Origin: Actinomadura mexicana
GTDB taxonomy: Bacteria; Actinomycetota; Actinomycetes; Streptosporangiales; Streptosporangiaceae
Direction: 5' to 3'
NCBI RefSeq assembly: GCF_900188105.1
Contig: NZ_FZNP01000007.1
Location: 1-64,000, forward strand
Length of the DNA stretch: 64,000 nucleotides
Shown here: piece after piece, positions 33,276 through 41,970 of the stretch
Position numbering within the stretch: position 1 is the first letter of the stretch
How the letters are laid out: each line of letters opens with the position of its first letter
Position numbers and translations under genes: made by a program
The notes under the pieces: model-generated
What the model was told of the DNA's origin: nothing
Databases searched by the model: none
The model's input: the letters and a program-made list of their open reading frames with translations, nothing else

Positions 33276-33639
33276 GTCCCGAGTCTTTCGTCAGACCACC
33301 TTGACGTCAAGCTGTCCTGACGGAAGCTGCCACATCCCTCCGCCGAGCCGAACGCTCGGCCGTCCATGGAAGGAGGCCCACACGCGGGACCTGGAAGTGG
33401 CCTGTCGGTATGTCTCGTGTCATCAGATACACGGGATTGAGTAGGCCAGCGGTGCCCTACTGATCGGTGGGTAGGCGGCCGCCGCGTCGGTCGAGGAACA
33501 GCGCCCGGGGTGTCGGCGCCGGCGATGGCGCGGTCAAGAGCCAGCGGACGCCGTTCGACGGCGCGCAGGTACCGCTTCTGCTGGCGGGCGTCCAGGGCGC
33601 GGGGCACGTTCAACGAGCTGATCGCCAACTGCGTCATCT
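33276..33639. other. Spacer with a palindromic TTGACGTCAA site and broken minus-strand frame
   Basis: CTTGACGTCAAG (33300-33311) is a perfect 12-bp palindrome about 30 bp upstream of the HTH gene start. The rest continues the minus-strand resolvase frame with non-family residues and shows no other gene. Confidence 0.5.
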
Positions 33640-33765
33640 GCATGCCCTCGTCGGTGACACCGGCGCTGCCGATGGTCTTGCCGCGGGCGCGGGCGCGGGC
33701 GGACTCGTGGCCTTCCAGGGTGCGGTCGCGGATGTACTCCTCGTCCAGCGCGCCACCCGCGAAGC
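33640..33765 (-). pseudogene. Serine recombinase (resolvase) fragment
   Basis: The minus strand reads LDEEYIRDRTLEGHESARAR then GKTIGSAGVTDEGM, the linker region following the catalytic domain of serine resolvases (IRDRTLEGHxSARxRGKTIG). The catalytic N-terminus with the Ser nucleophile and the C-terminal HTH are absent; beyond both sides the sequence is unrelated. Confidence 0.55.
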
Positions 33766-33769
33766 ACTC

Positions 33770-34186
33770 GCCACCCAACCCGACTGGGGTCCGGAGCTGT
33801 TCACTGCGCTCGCCGGGACCGGACAGGCCGCCGCCGCCCGCAACGCCTACGCCGCCCTATGCGCCACCGCCTTGCACCATCTGGGTTCCGACCACCTCGA
33901 CACCCTCGACATCCGCGGCAACCTGGCGAACTGGCAAGGCTGGGCGGGGGACGTGGCCGGTGCAGTCACCGCGAGCAAGGAGTTGGTGGCCGACCAGCTG
34001 CGGGTGCTGGGCCCCGACCACCCCAACACCTTGATCACTCGCAAAAACCTGGCGCAATGGCTGCAGCGGGCTGGCCTTGGGGCGTCGCCGGGCTCAGATG
34101 GCGGGGTCTCGGAAACGCTCGATAACGGGGCGGTCGACGCCCGGCCGGAAACGCCCAGGACAGACCATCCCGAAATCGAGGGTTGA
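33770..34186 (+). pseudogene. Tetratricopeptide-repeat protein fragment
   Basis: Plus frame with two TPR-like units of the FxSxxR/NB-ARC type: GSDHLDTLDIRGNLANWQGW then GDVAGAVTASKELVADQLRV and GPDHPNTLITRKNLAQWLQR. Complete proteins of this kind carry an N-terminal NTPase and many repeats. Here only the last two remain, ending in a Pro-rich tail at 34186. It starts abruptly against the resolvase fragment. Confidence 0.6.
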
Positions 34187-34404
34187 TCTCGAATTCCGGG
34201 ACGGTCGCCTCGTTCGCCCTGATCTCCGTCAGCGCCGACGTGTACTCCTACCTGCGCGGGAGCGAGAACGAGCTCATCACCGCCCGCGGCAACCGGGGCG
34301 ATCCTTTCTGGGATAGTTGATTGAAGTCGCAGGTCAGCGATTTGGTGTTCTGTCAGGCATGTAAGGCAAGTAGGTGGCCGGGCATCTGGGTGCGTCATCG
34401 GTAG

Positions 34405-34704
34405 TTGGAGTGCCTCTGGAGCTGTTGCGCGACCTTGGGCAGGGTGCGCGGCGTAGGGGTTCGGGTCACAGTCAGGAGGGTGAACAGGGAGACGGGTAGC
34501 GGCTGGTATGCCTTCTTGGTCGAGATCAAGGGAAGCCGGGCCAGGTCGTGGACGGCGCAGGGCGGAAGCACCGGCTTTCGCCTCGCCTCGGCTGGCGGGA
34601 TTCGTGATGGAGTGCAGAGCTCCCCGAAGGACTTCGCTCGGGAGATGCTGGACACCTTCCTGGACGATCTCGTCGCTGAACAACGCGATATGGCCGAGTA
34701 CTGA
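34405..34704 (+). CDS. Hypothetical ORF of uncertain reality
   Basis: The second half (GSGWYAFLVEIKGSRARSWT, then SPKDFAREMLDTFLDDLVAE and QRDMAEY) has good coding composition and an amphipathic C-terminal helix. The start is unclear; GTG near 34480 follows AGGAGG too closely. No family is recognised. Confidence 0.3.
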   Translation: MECLWSCCATLGRVRGVGVRVTVRRVNRETGSGWYAFLVEIKGSRARSWTAQGGSTGFRLASAGGIRDGVQSSPKDFAREMLDTFLDDLVAEQRDMAEY

Positions 34705-35149
34705 ATGTATGAGGATGACGACGAGGTGAGTCTCCGGATCCGGGTGTGGGACATCGGGGTGGCCGACTGGGATCGCATCAGCGCCGGCGGCACCGTTCCG
34801 GATTGCGACGCGCCCGAGAGCCGCATGAATCCGTTCCAGCTGTCCAACCATGGGAGCGAGCTGGCTTCGGAGGTGACGGGACCACCCGGGAGGGCCTCCA
34901 TAAACGCGACCTGGACCAGGTCGCCGGAGACATTCGCGGGTAGCCGCACCGTGGCTATCCTGCCCTCGGTGTAGTTCTGCCGCGCAGGCCCCGACAAGAT
35001 CCAGGAACACGGCGGCGTGCTCTACGCGCTGGAGATCGGGCTGGCACGTTGCCGCCCGATCTCCGCGCCCTGCCGAGCCTGATCGACCCCCGTTGATTGC
35101 GACTCGCGCCATGATCTCGCCGTTGAGGATCCAGGTCAGGCTGCGAGAC
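34705..35149. other. Stretch with coding-like scraps
   Basis: A plus frame from 34705 (MYEDDDEVSLRIRVWDIGVA) is open to 34972 with moderate coding character, and a tail near 35045-35097 reads LPPDLRALPSLIDPR before a stop. Neither resembles a known family; both may be remnants. Confidence 0.3.
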
Positions 35150-35593
35150 TCAGCAGTAGATGTTTATCAGGTCGGCGCCGATGTTCTCGTGGAAGTTTCC
35201 CCTCCCCGCCCAGTTGAGAGAGCGGGGATCGACCCAGCCCTTCAGTTCGTACGAACCGCCACCGATCGAGTTGTACACGTCGACTCTGCCGTTTCCCAGA
35301 TTGTGGATCGAGTACAGGTTGTTCTGGAGGAATGACCCTTCCAGGGTGAACCAACCACAGCTCGGTGCCCTCCACCGAGAGCCGGTGCCGTCAAGGCCGG
35401 TGTAGTAGCAGGAGAAGCCCGGATCGCAATCCCAGCCAGCGGCCCGCTGCGGGGTGAGCACCTTCATCGCGTTCACGGCGGTGGCCGGAATTCGCACCAC
35501 CGTCGGCTGGGGATCCGTCGTGGCCGCCGCGGGCGCAGCCGACAGCGCCAGCACGCTCACCGCAGCGGCGACCAACACCATAATCTGTCTCAT
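35150..35593 (-). CDS. Secreted small protein of peptidase-inhibitor I36-like type
   Basis: A 147-residue exported protein. The signal peptide is MRQIMVLVAAAVSVLALSAA followed by a PAAATT cleavage region. The mature domain carries CDPGFSCYYTGLDGTGSRW, APSCGWFTLEGSFLQNNLYS and INIYC, the aromatic/Cys pattern of Streptomyces I36 (SMI-like) inhibitors and other crystallin-like secreted proteins. Four cysteines could form two disulfides. Outside the cell it may inhibit a metalloprotease; that is inference from the fold pattern. Confidence 0.7.
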   Translation of the reverse strand: MRQIMVLVAAAVSVLALSAAPAAATTDPQPTVVRIPATAVNAMKVLTPQRAAGWDCDPGFSCYYTGLDGTGSRWRAPSCGWFTLEGSFLQNNLYSIHNLGNGRVDVYNSIGGGSYELKGWVDPRSLNWAGRGNFHENIGADLINIYC

Positions 35594-35824
35594 CGCGTTC
35601 CTTGCCTGTCGAATCGGTAGCGGGGTGCCGGTATAAAAACACAGAGCCGCCGTTAACGGTCGCCGTCGAGAGCGCGTCTGACCCAACCTTTCGCAAGCCC
35701 TCGCTGCCCGCCCACCTCGTGGACGATGACCCAACTGACATCAATTCAACTTCGATACTGACGATGAGTCACTATATCCATCGAAATCGGCCGATATCGG
35801 CCGAGGCCTGCGATCGCTGAGACC

Positions 35825-36347
35825 CAGCTCTGGCTGCCGGTGTAGCCGCGTTCGCGGATCTCGCGCAGTAACTGCAGGACCGGGACCGCGGGTTCCTCAG
35901 CCCGGCGTTTGCGCAGGTACTCCCGGTAGGGATCGACTAGCGTGGGACGGTATTGGGGCGCCCGCCGCATCTGCTCGGGCTTGTCGACCCGCGCATACCG
36001 TTTGACGGTGTTCAGGGCCAGGTTCAGTCGTCGAGCGCATTCCAGCAGGCCGACGTCCGCATCGAGCAGATCGTGGACCTGCTGTCACCGAGCCAGGGTG
36101 GTGGTCTTTCCGCCATCGAGTCTGCGCACTCGGGAGGCACTGGCCCAGCAGCCGCTGTGCACGGCGACCTCCTTACCGGCCGCTTGGGCGAAGTTGTGCC
36201 AGATAGGCCACCGGTCCCGACCTGCAGGGCGTCGGGCAGAGCCTGGTGCACGGCGTCGGCGTAGCCGGCGGCGCCGTCCCGGCAGACGATCTCGACGCCC
36301 GGGTGCTTGCGCAGCCACGCTGCAAGGTTGTCGGATCTGCGGTTCAT
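35825..36347 (-). mobile_element. ISL3-family transposase remnant
   Basis: The minus strand carries NLAAWLRKHPGVEIVCRDGA (DDE region), then in a shifted frame RWPIWHNFAQAAGKEVAVHS, a stop where QVHDLLDADVGLLECARRLN expects Trp, then LALNTVKRYARVDKPEQM and LLREIRERGYTGS. The order matches the central part of ISL3 transposases. There is at least one frameshift (about 36220) and one nonsense codon (about 36090), and both ends are missing. Confidence 0.65.
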
Positions 36348-37375
36348 GGAGCCTTGGTGAGGGAGCCGTGATCACGGATCGCGGCGCAGGAACGGGCGGC
36401 CATGGCGAGGAACATCTCGTCGCCGCGTTCGGTGGGAGTGCCGTAGGCGCAGCCGAGCACGGTGATCAAAGGGCCTTGAAGGAAGGCGAAGGCGTAGTCG
36501 TCCCAGCACTGCTCGAGGGAGTAGCCGGTCACGCCGTGGCCGGCCAGAGCGCGGTGGTAGGCGGCGACCAGATCACGTTCGTGGGTTCGGCGGTCTGCGA
36601 CGGTGAGGCCGGTGCTCAGGAAGTAGGCCAGATCGCGGGCGGGCAGGCCGACGGTGAGGGTCTGCCAGTCGACCGCGGCGACACCGGGTGCGTCACCGGC
36701 CGCGAAGATGATGTTGTCGAGCCGGTAGTCGCCGTGGACGAGGGCGAAGCGCTCTGGTCGCGCCGTGATCCACGGTCCGGCGTGGGCGGCGACGGCCCGG
36801 AGGGTCGCCTTGTCCTCGGCGTCCAGCCGGTCCGCGAACCGGTCGATGAAGATCTCGGTGGCCGGGCCCAGCACGGCGGTCACCCCGTCGCCGTCCTCCG
36901 GGCCGGTGCGGTGCAGCCAGTCCAGGTCCAGCAGGGCCGGGTCGCACCAGCGGGGACCGTGCAGCCCGGCCAGGTTGACCACGCAGTCCAGCGCCTCGGC
37001 GGCGGCGCAGCCGGCGAGCTGGTCGCCCTGGGCGCCGGGGTGCAGGTCCTCCAGGAGCAGGACGAAGTCGGTGGCGTCCTCGGTGAGCATCCCGTAGCGG
37101 CAGGCCGGGGTGCGCACGGCCACCGTCGGGGCCAGGTCGAGGTAGAACCGCACCTCCGTCCGGTAGATGCCCTTGAGCATCTCCCGTGTGGCCTGGTCGG
37201 CCGCCGGGAGTTTTGCCACCAGCCGTGCCGGTACCCCGTCCCCGGTCAGTTCGCCTCGGAAGCAGCCGCTCATCTGCCCCGTCCCGACCGGCCGCCACCG
37301 GACGTCGGTCACCGTTGCGCCGAGCACCTCGCTCAGCCAGGCGGCGTTCAGCCAGATGGGTTCGCCGCCGGTCAC
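36344..37375 (-). CDS. Phosphotransferase (aminoglycoside phosphotransferase-like kinase)
   Basis: A 343-residue protein kinase-like-fold phosphotransferase of the APH/ecdysteroid-kinase-like group: Brenner motif RFALVHGDYRLDNIIFAAGD and metal-binding AAVDWQTLTVGLPARDLAYF. Such enzymes phosphorylate small molecules or act in fatty-acyl pathways. The GTG start (37373-37375) overlaps the TGA of the upstream F420 oxidoreductase, so the two form an operon and may share a pathway. The substrate is not predictable. Its 3' end reaches the ISL3 remnant. Confidence 0.85.
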   Translation of the reverse strand: MTGGEPIWLNAAWLSEVLGATVTDVRWRPVGTGQMSGCFRGELTGDGVPARLVAKLPAADQATREMLKGIYRTEVRFYLDLAPTVAVRTPACRYGMLTEDATDFVLLLEDLHPGAQGDQLAGCAAAEALDCVVNLAGLHGPRWCDPALLDLDWLHRTGPEDGDGVTAVLGPATEIFIDRFADRLDAEDKATLRAVAAHAGPWITARPERFALVHGDYRLDNIIFAAGDAPGVAAVDWQTLTVGLPARDLAYFLSTGLTVADRRTHERDLVAAYHRALAGHGVTGYSLEQCWDDYAFAFLQGPLITVLGCAYGTPTERGDEMFLAMAARSCAAIRDHGSLTKAP

Positions 37376-38466
37376 GAGTCCCCCGCACGGGCGCGGCCAG
37401 GGTTGCGGGGCAGTCCTTCGAACCGGTCAGCGGGTCGCACCGCCCGGTAGGCGTCGAGGATCGGGGCCAGTTCGGCGGGGGTCGCGCCGTGCAGGACGAC
37501 GCTGTCGGCGCCGGCGTCGAACTGGGCGAGGACGCGTCGCGCGCACCGTTCGGGAGAGCCGGTCGCCGCCGCCTCCAGCCATTCCTGGGGCAGCAGCCCG
37601 GCCAGGTGGCGGAGTTCGTCCGGCGTGGCGAGCGCGTCGAACGCTCCGGGGTAGCCGTCGACCAGGTCATCGGCGCGGAAACGGGCCAGGTCAGCCGGAT
37701 CCCAGCGGTTGACCCGGACCAGCAGGTCCCCGTAACCCTGCAGGTAGGTGGCCAGGCGGCCGGCGAGCTTGCGCAAGCGGACCTCCTCGTCGAGATGGTC
37801 GCCGACCGTGGCCAGGACCGACCACACCCGTACCGAGGCGGGGTCGCGGCCCGCCGCCGCGGCGCCCCGCCGGATCGAGGAGACCGCACGGGCCAGGGTC
37901 TGGTCGGTGAAGAAGGTGTGCAGGACGACCCCGTCGGCGACCCGGCCGGCGAACTCCAGCGTGCGCTCGCCGATCGCCATGAGCATGACCGGGATGTCTT
38001 CGCGGAACGTGGAGTCCTGGCTGAGGTACGGATAGCTTCCGGCGGGACCGTCGTGCCCGGCGACCGCCTCTCCCCGCCACAGCCGGCGCATGATGCCGAT
38101 GAAGTCGTTGAGCTGGGCCTGGGTGACGCGGCGCAGGCCCATCACGTCGAAGAGCATGTCGAAGCCCCGGCCCAGGCCGAGCGCGAACCGCCCGCCGGTC
38201 ATCCGGTGCATCGTCGTGGCGAACGTCGCGGTGACCAGGGGGTGGCGGGTGTTGTGGTTGGTGGCCGCGGTGGCGATGCCGATCCGATCGCCGGCCGCCG
38301 CGGCGGCTCCCGCCAGCACCGCCGCGTCCTTGGTGTTGAAGCGCTCCGACAGGAACACCGCGCCGAGCCCCATGGCCTCGGCCTCGGCGACCTCGCCGAG
38401 CAGGTCACGCGGGGATGCCGAATGCCCGGCCAGTCCGTAGCAACCGAGCTCTGGCAGATCGTCCAC
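37372..38466 (-). CDS. LLM class F420-dependent oxidoreductase (TIGR03857-like)
   Basis: A 364-residue luciferase-like TIM-barrel protein. GTG 38464-38466 with GGAGGG six bases upstream is used; longer in-frame extensions lack an RBS. Family segments include GLGAVFLSERFNTKDAAVLA, TNHNTRHPLVTATFATTMHR and RFALGLGRGFDMLFDVMGLR. It should use F420 or FMN to oxidise or reduce an unknown substrate. Translationally coupled to the phosphotransferase. Confidence 0.87.
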   Translation of the reverse strand: MDDLPELGCYGLAGHSASPRDLLGEVAEAEAMGLGAVFLSERFNTKDAAVLAGAAAAAGDRIGIATAATNHNTRHPLVTATFATTMHRMTGGRFALGLGRGFDMLFDVMGLRRVTQAQLNDFIGIMRRLWRGEAVAGHDGPAGSYPYLSQDSTFREDIPVMLMAIGERTLEFAGRVADGVVLHTFFTDQTLARAVSSIRRGAAAAGRDPASVRVWSVLATVGDHLDEEVRLRKLAGRLATYLQGYGDLLVRVNRWDPADLARFRADDLVDGYPGAFDALATPDELRHLAGLLPQEWLEAAATGSPERCARRVLAQFDAGADSVVLHGATPAELAPILDAYRAVRPADRFEGLPRNPGRARAGDS

Positions 38467-38743
38467 CGTGGCCCTCCTCCGCCTGTGCCGGGCAACGACC
38501 GTACCCGAAATGGACACCTGTCCGAAAGCCTGTCCAGGTCGAGTTGGCTCCTGTCTCCCGGCGCCGCCGCACGAGTGCGGGACGGGGTGGCGGAAGGTTC
38601 GCGCAAGGCCCGGTGAGCTGTTCGTCGGTGTCACTGTCTGTGGTGTTCGCCGGATAGCGGCGGTGCGGGCGGTCAGGGGAGGGGCGGGGATCCTCGGGTC
38701 GCTGTCGGGTGCTCAGCACGCGTGAGGAGGCCGGGTCGATGGT

Positions 38744-38929
38744 TCAGGGTGTCGGCGGCGCGCACCTTCGGCGGTGCGGGACGAAGCTGAGCAGGTCGGT
38801 CACGCAGTGGGCCACCGCCGCGGCGATGGGGAGCGCGGTCTCCTCACCCACCGCGAGCAGACCGTAGGCCCGCAGCAGCGCGAGCAGGAGCTCGGCGACC
38901 TCGGGGACCGGCGGCAGTGACCTGGGCAT
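38744..38929 (-). CDS. Small hypothetical protein divergent from the VOC gene
   Basis: A 61-codon frame from ATG 38927-38929: PPVPEVAELLLALLRAYGLL then AVGEETALPIAAAVAHCVTD, predicted largely helical. Its start lies 12 bp from the divergent VOC start, so a shared promoter region is too short for both; one of the two must be leaderless or this ORF may be spurious. Confidence 0.35.
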   Translation of the reverse strand: MPRSLPPVPEVAELLLALLRAYGLLAVGEETALPIAAAVAHCVTDLLSFVPHRRRCAPPTP

Positions 38930-38941
38930 AGGTTGGGCGGC

Positions 38942-39679
38942 ATGGCGCTGCGACTTGTTCAGGTGAACTTCAAGGCTCGGGATGATTCGGCGCTCGGCCG
39001 GTTCTGGGCGGAGGTGCTCGGCTGGGGCATGTCGAGCGAGGGGCCCGGCGTGACCAACCTCGAGCCCGAGGGCTTCGACTGGCCGGATCCCACCGCCGTC
39101 TGCGTCGACCTCGTCACCGTTCCGGACCCCGAAACGGTGAAGGACCGTGTGCACCTCGATCTCGCCACCACCTCCGCGGCCCACCACGCGGAGTTGGTCG
39201 CGCGCCTGAAGGATCTCGGTGCGACGCCGGCGGATGTGGGCCAGGGCGATGTCCCGTGGACGGTAATGGCCGATCCGGAGGGCAACGTGTTCTGCGTGCT
39301 GGAGCCTCGGGAGATCTACCGGGACACCGGGCCGATCGCCGCGGTGGTGGTCGACTGCGCCGATCCGCGAGCCATGGTCCGGTTCTGGGGTGAGGCGATG
39401 GACTGGACCCTGCACGACGTGACCGACGACCACGCGGTGCTGCGTTCCGCCGAGGGTGTGGGGCCGTATCTGGAGTTCCTCCGCACCACCGGCGTGCGGA
39501 CATGGTGGAACCGCGTGCATCTCGACCTGCTGCCCTACCCCGTTGACGCCAAGGAGGCGGAGGTGGCGCGGCTGCGGGCCCTCGGCGCCACGGACCTCGA
39601 CGTCGGCCAGGGCGACGTGCCGTGGACGGTCCTCGCCGATCCGGAGGGCAACGAGTTCTGCGTCCTCGGCCGGGGCTGA
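38942..39679 (+). CDS. VOC-family glyoxalase-like protein (two tandem domains)
   Basis: A 245-residue protein with two glyoxalase/bleomycin-resistance-fold units. Unit 1 covers residues 1-120 (VQVNFKARDDSALGRFWAEV ... VMADPEGNVFCVLEP) and unit 2 covers 125-245 (VVVDCADPRAMVRFWGEAMD ... VLADPEGNEFCVLGRG). Both end with the DPEGNxFCVL strand. ATG 38942 gives MALRLVQ; a start nine bases upstream is also possible. Role could be metabolite binding, isomerisation or antibiotic sequestration. Confidence 0.83.
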   Translation: MALRLVQVNFKARDDSALGRFWAEVLGWGMSSEGPGVTNLEPEGFDWPDPTAVCVDLVTVPDPETVKDRVHLDLATTSAAHHAELVARLKDLGATPADVGQGDVPWTVMADPEGNVFCVLEPREIYRDTGPIAAVVVDCADPRAMVRFWGEAMDWTLHDVTDDHAVLRSAEGVGPYLEFLRTTGVRTWWNRVHLDLLPYPVDAKEAEVARLRALGATDLDVGQGDVPWTVLADPEGNEFCVLGRG

Positions 39680-39995
39680 CGCAGAGCCCTGCAGTCCCCA
39701 CCGGGTGGACACCGGCGGGACGTCATTGCCTTCGATGCCGTGGGGTCCCGGTAGCACGTCTCGGTCGGAAAACTGCTTGAGCCTTCCATTCTCGTCCCGT
39801 AGGTTGCCTGCGGCCCTGTCGCAGTGAAGACCAAGGACAGAACCGCGTGACCCCGCCTGCTCTTTAGACCTGACACCTTCTTTCGCTCACCTGTAGCCGA
39901 CGCTCCCGTCGGTTCTGCCGGGCTGCCCTTGTGCGCCCGGTCATTCAGCGTTCGAGGTCGCGCGTAATCGGCCTCGTGTCAGGTCTAGAGGGCTC
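39680..39995. other. Intergenic region upstream of the DUF1062 gene
   Basis: No gene. The right part is occupied by the inverted-repeat-bounded segment 39862-39990. The left part shows nothing recognisable. Confidence 0.5.
39862..39990. repeat. 129-bp segment bounded by inverted repeats
   Basis: CTTTAGACCTGACAC (39862-39876) and GTGTCAGGTCTAGAG (39976-39990) match as inverted repeats at 14 of 15 positions. The right arm ends 5 bp before the DUF1062 start codon. The pair may be two operators that loop, an attenuator, or a small inverted-repeat element. Confidence 0.55.
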
Positions 39996-40556
39996 ATGTC
40001 TTCACCACCTCATACCGTGCTGTCCTGGGTCGTTCGTCGGACCAGGCTGCCCCTGCTGTCGTCGCGGTGCGCGGACTGCCGCTCGGAGTCGGCCACCACC
40101 GGCGAGGGCAGGTTCCGCGTCAACGCCAACGGCAAGCTGCTGGACGTGTGGCTGCTGGTCCGCTGCGTGTCGTGCGATCGGACGAGCAAGCTCGCCGTGC
40201 ACGAGCGAGCGCCGGTCAGGTCCTTCGATCCGGCCGAACTCCACCGCTACCGCGTCAACGATCCGGAACTGGTGGCGGCGCTGCTGCTGGATCCGCTGCT
40301 CGCCCGGCGCAACCGCTTCACCCTGGACTGGACGGGGGCCTGGCGGCTGGACACCCCGTCGCCACGGCTCGACGAGGGGTGGCCGGTCCAGGTGGAGGTC
40401 GTCTTCGACGATCCGGTCCCGGTGCGGCCGGACCGGCTCATCGCGCATGGGCTCGGCCTCAGCAGGAACGAGGTGCTGCGCCGGATCAAGTGCGACATTC
40501 CGCTGCGCCGTCCGACGAGCGCCGGATTCACCTTCACGGTGATGGCCAGGGAGTAG
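39996..40556 (+). CDS. DUF1062 domain-containing protein
   Basis: A 186-residue protein with the DUF1062 layout: N-terminal VVRRTRLPLLSSRCADCRSE and, 40 residues on, LLVRCVSCDRTSKLAVHERA. The paired Cys-x-x-Cys motifs predict a zinc ribbon. NRFTLDWTGAWRLDTPSP and GLSRNEVLRRIKCDIPLRRP follow. The function of the family is unknown. An inverted-repeat pair just upstream may regulate it. Confidence 0.85.
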   Translation: MSSPPHTVLSWVVRRTRLPLLSSRCADCRSESATTGEGRFRVNANGKLLDVWLLVRCVSCDRTSKLAVHERAPVRSFDPAELHRYRVNDPELVAALLLDPLLARRNRFTLDWTGAWRLDTPSPRLDEGWPVQVEVVFDDPVPVRPDRLIAHGLGLSRNEVLRRIKCDIPLRRPTSAGFTFTVMARE

Positions 40557-40729
40557 GGGTATGGCCGCGGCTCACCGACGCTGAACGAGGTCTCGTCCGA
40601 CACCGCCGCAGCGTCGCCGGCGGAGCCGTTCCGATCGATGGACGACGTCACCGGTGGTCTGCCCAGTCTTCCTGACTCGCTCGAACGCTCGGGCCGGTGG
40701 CAGCACGTGCGCTGGTAGCGTCTGCTGGC

Positions 40730-41857
40730 GTGCGGGACCGGTTCGTGGCGTCGTTGCCGGCGCGGTGGAAGGCGCCGCTGGTGGCGGGGGCGCTGGCGGC
40801 GCTGTCGCCAGTGCTTCTCCTGGCGCCCCGCGGCGTGCCGGCCGAGGCGGGGCGTCCGCTGGTGGCGGCGCTCGTCGTCGTCCAGGCCGCGGCGCTGTGG
40901 TGGCTGGGCGCGCGGCCCGCCGTGGTCACCGCCGTCGCGATGGTCTCCGGGGGAGCCCTGCAGTTCCTGGTCCCGGCGGCCGGGCCGGGGATCGCGCTGG
41001 TGGTGCTGAGCACGTTCGCGTGGCTGCGGCCCGCGCGGACGTCGCTGTGGGCCGCGGTGGGTGCGGCGGCCGTCCTCGGTGTGGCGGCCGGTGCCGGCGG
41101 CCACGGCGTCGCGGCGATCCTGTGGCCGGTCGCGGCGGTCCTGGCCTGGAGCTGGGGCGCGCTCGGGCGGGCGTGGGCGGCGCGGCGGCAGGCCGAGGCG
41201 CGCCGGGCGGTGCTGGAAGAGCGGGCTCGGATCGCGCGTGAACTGCACGACGTCCTGGCGCACACGGTGTCGGTGATGGTGGTGCAGGCCGCCGCCGCGG
41301 ACGATGTGTTCGACACCAGTCCCGAGAAGGCGCGGCAGGCGGTGCGGAGTCTGGAGGCGTCGGGACGGGAGGCGCTGGTCGAGCTCCGCCGCTTCGTGCG
41401 CACCGTGCGCCTGCTGGACGAGGAGACCGCGGCGGTCCCCGCCGGCGACGCGCTCGTGCCGCAGCCGACCCTCGCGGATCTGGACCGGCTCGCCGGGACG
41501 GTGGAGGCTGCCGGGCTCCCCGTCCGCGTGGTCCGGGACGGCTTGGAGGACGCCGACGTCCCGCCGGGCGTGGCCCTGTCGGCGTACCGGATCGTGCAGG
41601 AGTCGCTCACCAACGCCCTGCGCCACGCGCGCGCGTCCACCGCCGTCGTCACGGTCCGCGCGCGGGACGGCCGGCTGACCGTGGAGGTGCGCGACGACGG
41701 GACGGGCGGCGGACGGCCGGGCTGGACGGGCTCCGGGCAGGGCGTCACCGGGATGCGCGAGCGCGCGGCGCTGCTCGGCGGGACGCTGGAGGCCTCCCCG
41801 CACCCGGCCGGCGGGTTCGTGGTCCGCGCCCACCTGCCGCTTGAGGACACCGCATAA
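40730..41857 (+). CDS. Orphan NarL-type sensor histidine kinase
   Basis: A 375-residue HisKA_3 kinase. The N-terminal half has five to six hydrophobic segments (residues about 14-145). The H-box is RIARELHDVLAHTVSVMVVQ and the HATPase_c domain has YRIVQESLTNALRHARASTA (N-box) and TGSGQGVTGMRERAALLGGT (G-box). GTG 40730 lies a few bases after a TAGCGT -10-like hexamer, suggesting a leaderless transcript. No response regulator lies beside it; downstream is the convergent rox gene. Confidence 0.85.
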   Translation: MRDRFVASLPARWKAPLVAGALAALSPVLLLAPRGVPAEAGRPLVAALVVVQAAALWWLGARPAVVTAVAMVSGGALQFLVPAAGPGIALVVLSTFAWLRPARTSLWAAVGAAAVLGVAAGAGGHGVAAILWPVAAVLAWSWGALGRAWAARRQAEARRAVLEERARIARELHDVLAHTVSVMVVQAAAADDVFDTSPEKARQAVRSLEASGREALVELRRFVRTVRLLDEETAAVPAGDALVPQPTLADLDRLAGTVEAAGLPVRVVRDGLEDADVPPGVALSAYRIVQESLTNALRHARASTAVVTVRARDGRLTVEVRDDGTGGGRPGWTGSGQGVTGMRERAALLGGTLEASPHPAGGFVVRAHLPLEDTA

Positions 41858-41917
41858 CGGTCCGGGCGCCGTCCGCCGTCGTCGCTTCCGTGGCCTGCGG
41901 TCCACGGCGTGAGCACC

Positions 41918-41945
41918 CCGCCGTCCACCTCCTGGAGGACGGCGG
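41918..41945. terminator. Bidirectional hairpin between kinase and rox
   Basis: CCGCCGTCC (41918-41926) and GGACGGCGG (41937-41945) form a perfect 9-bp stem with a 10-base loop between the two convergent stops. It probably serves both genes. Confidence 0.55.
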
Positions 41946-41970
41946 TGAAGGCGGCGGGGCGGTCGTGTGC

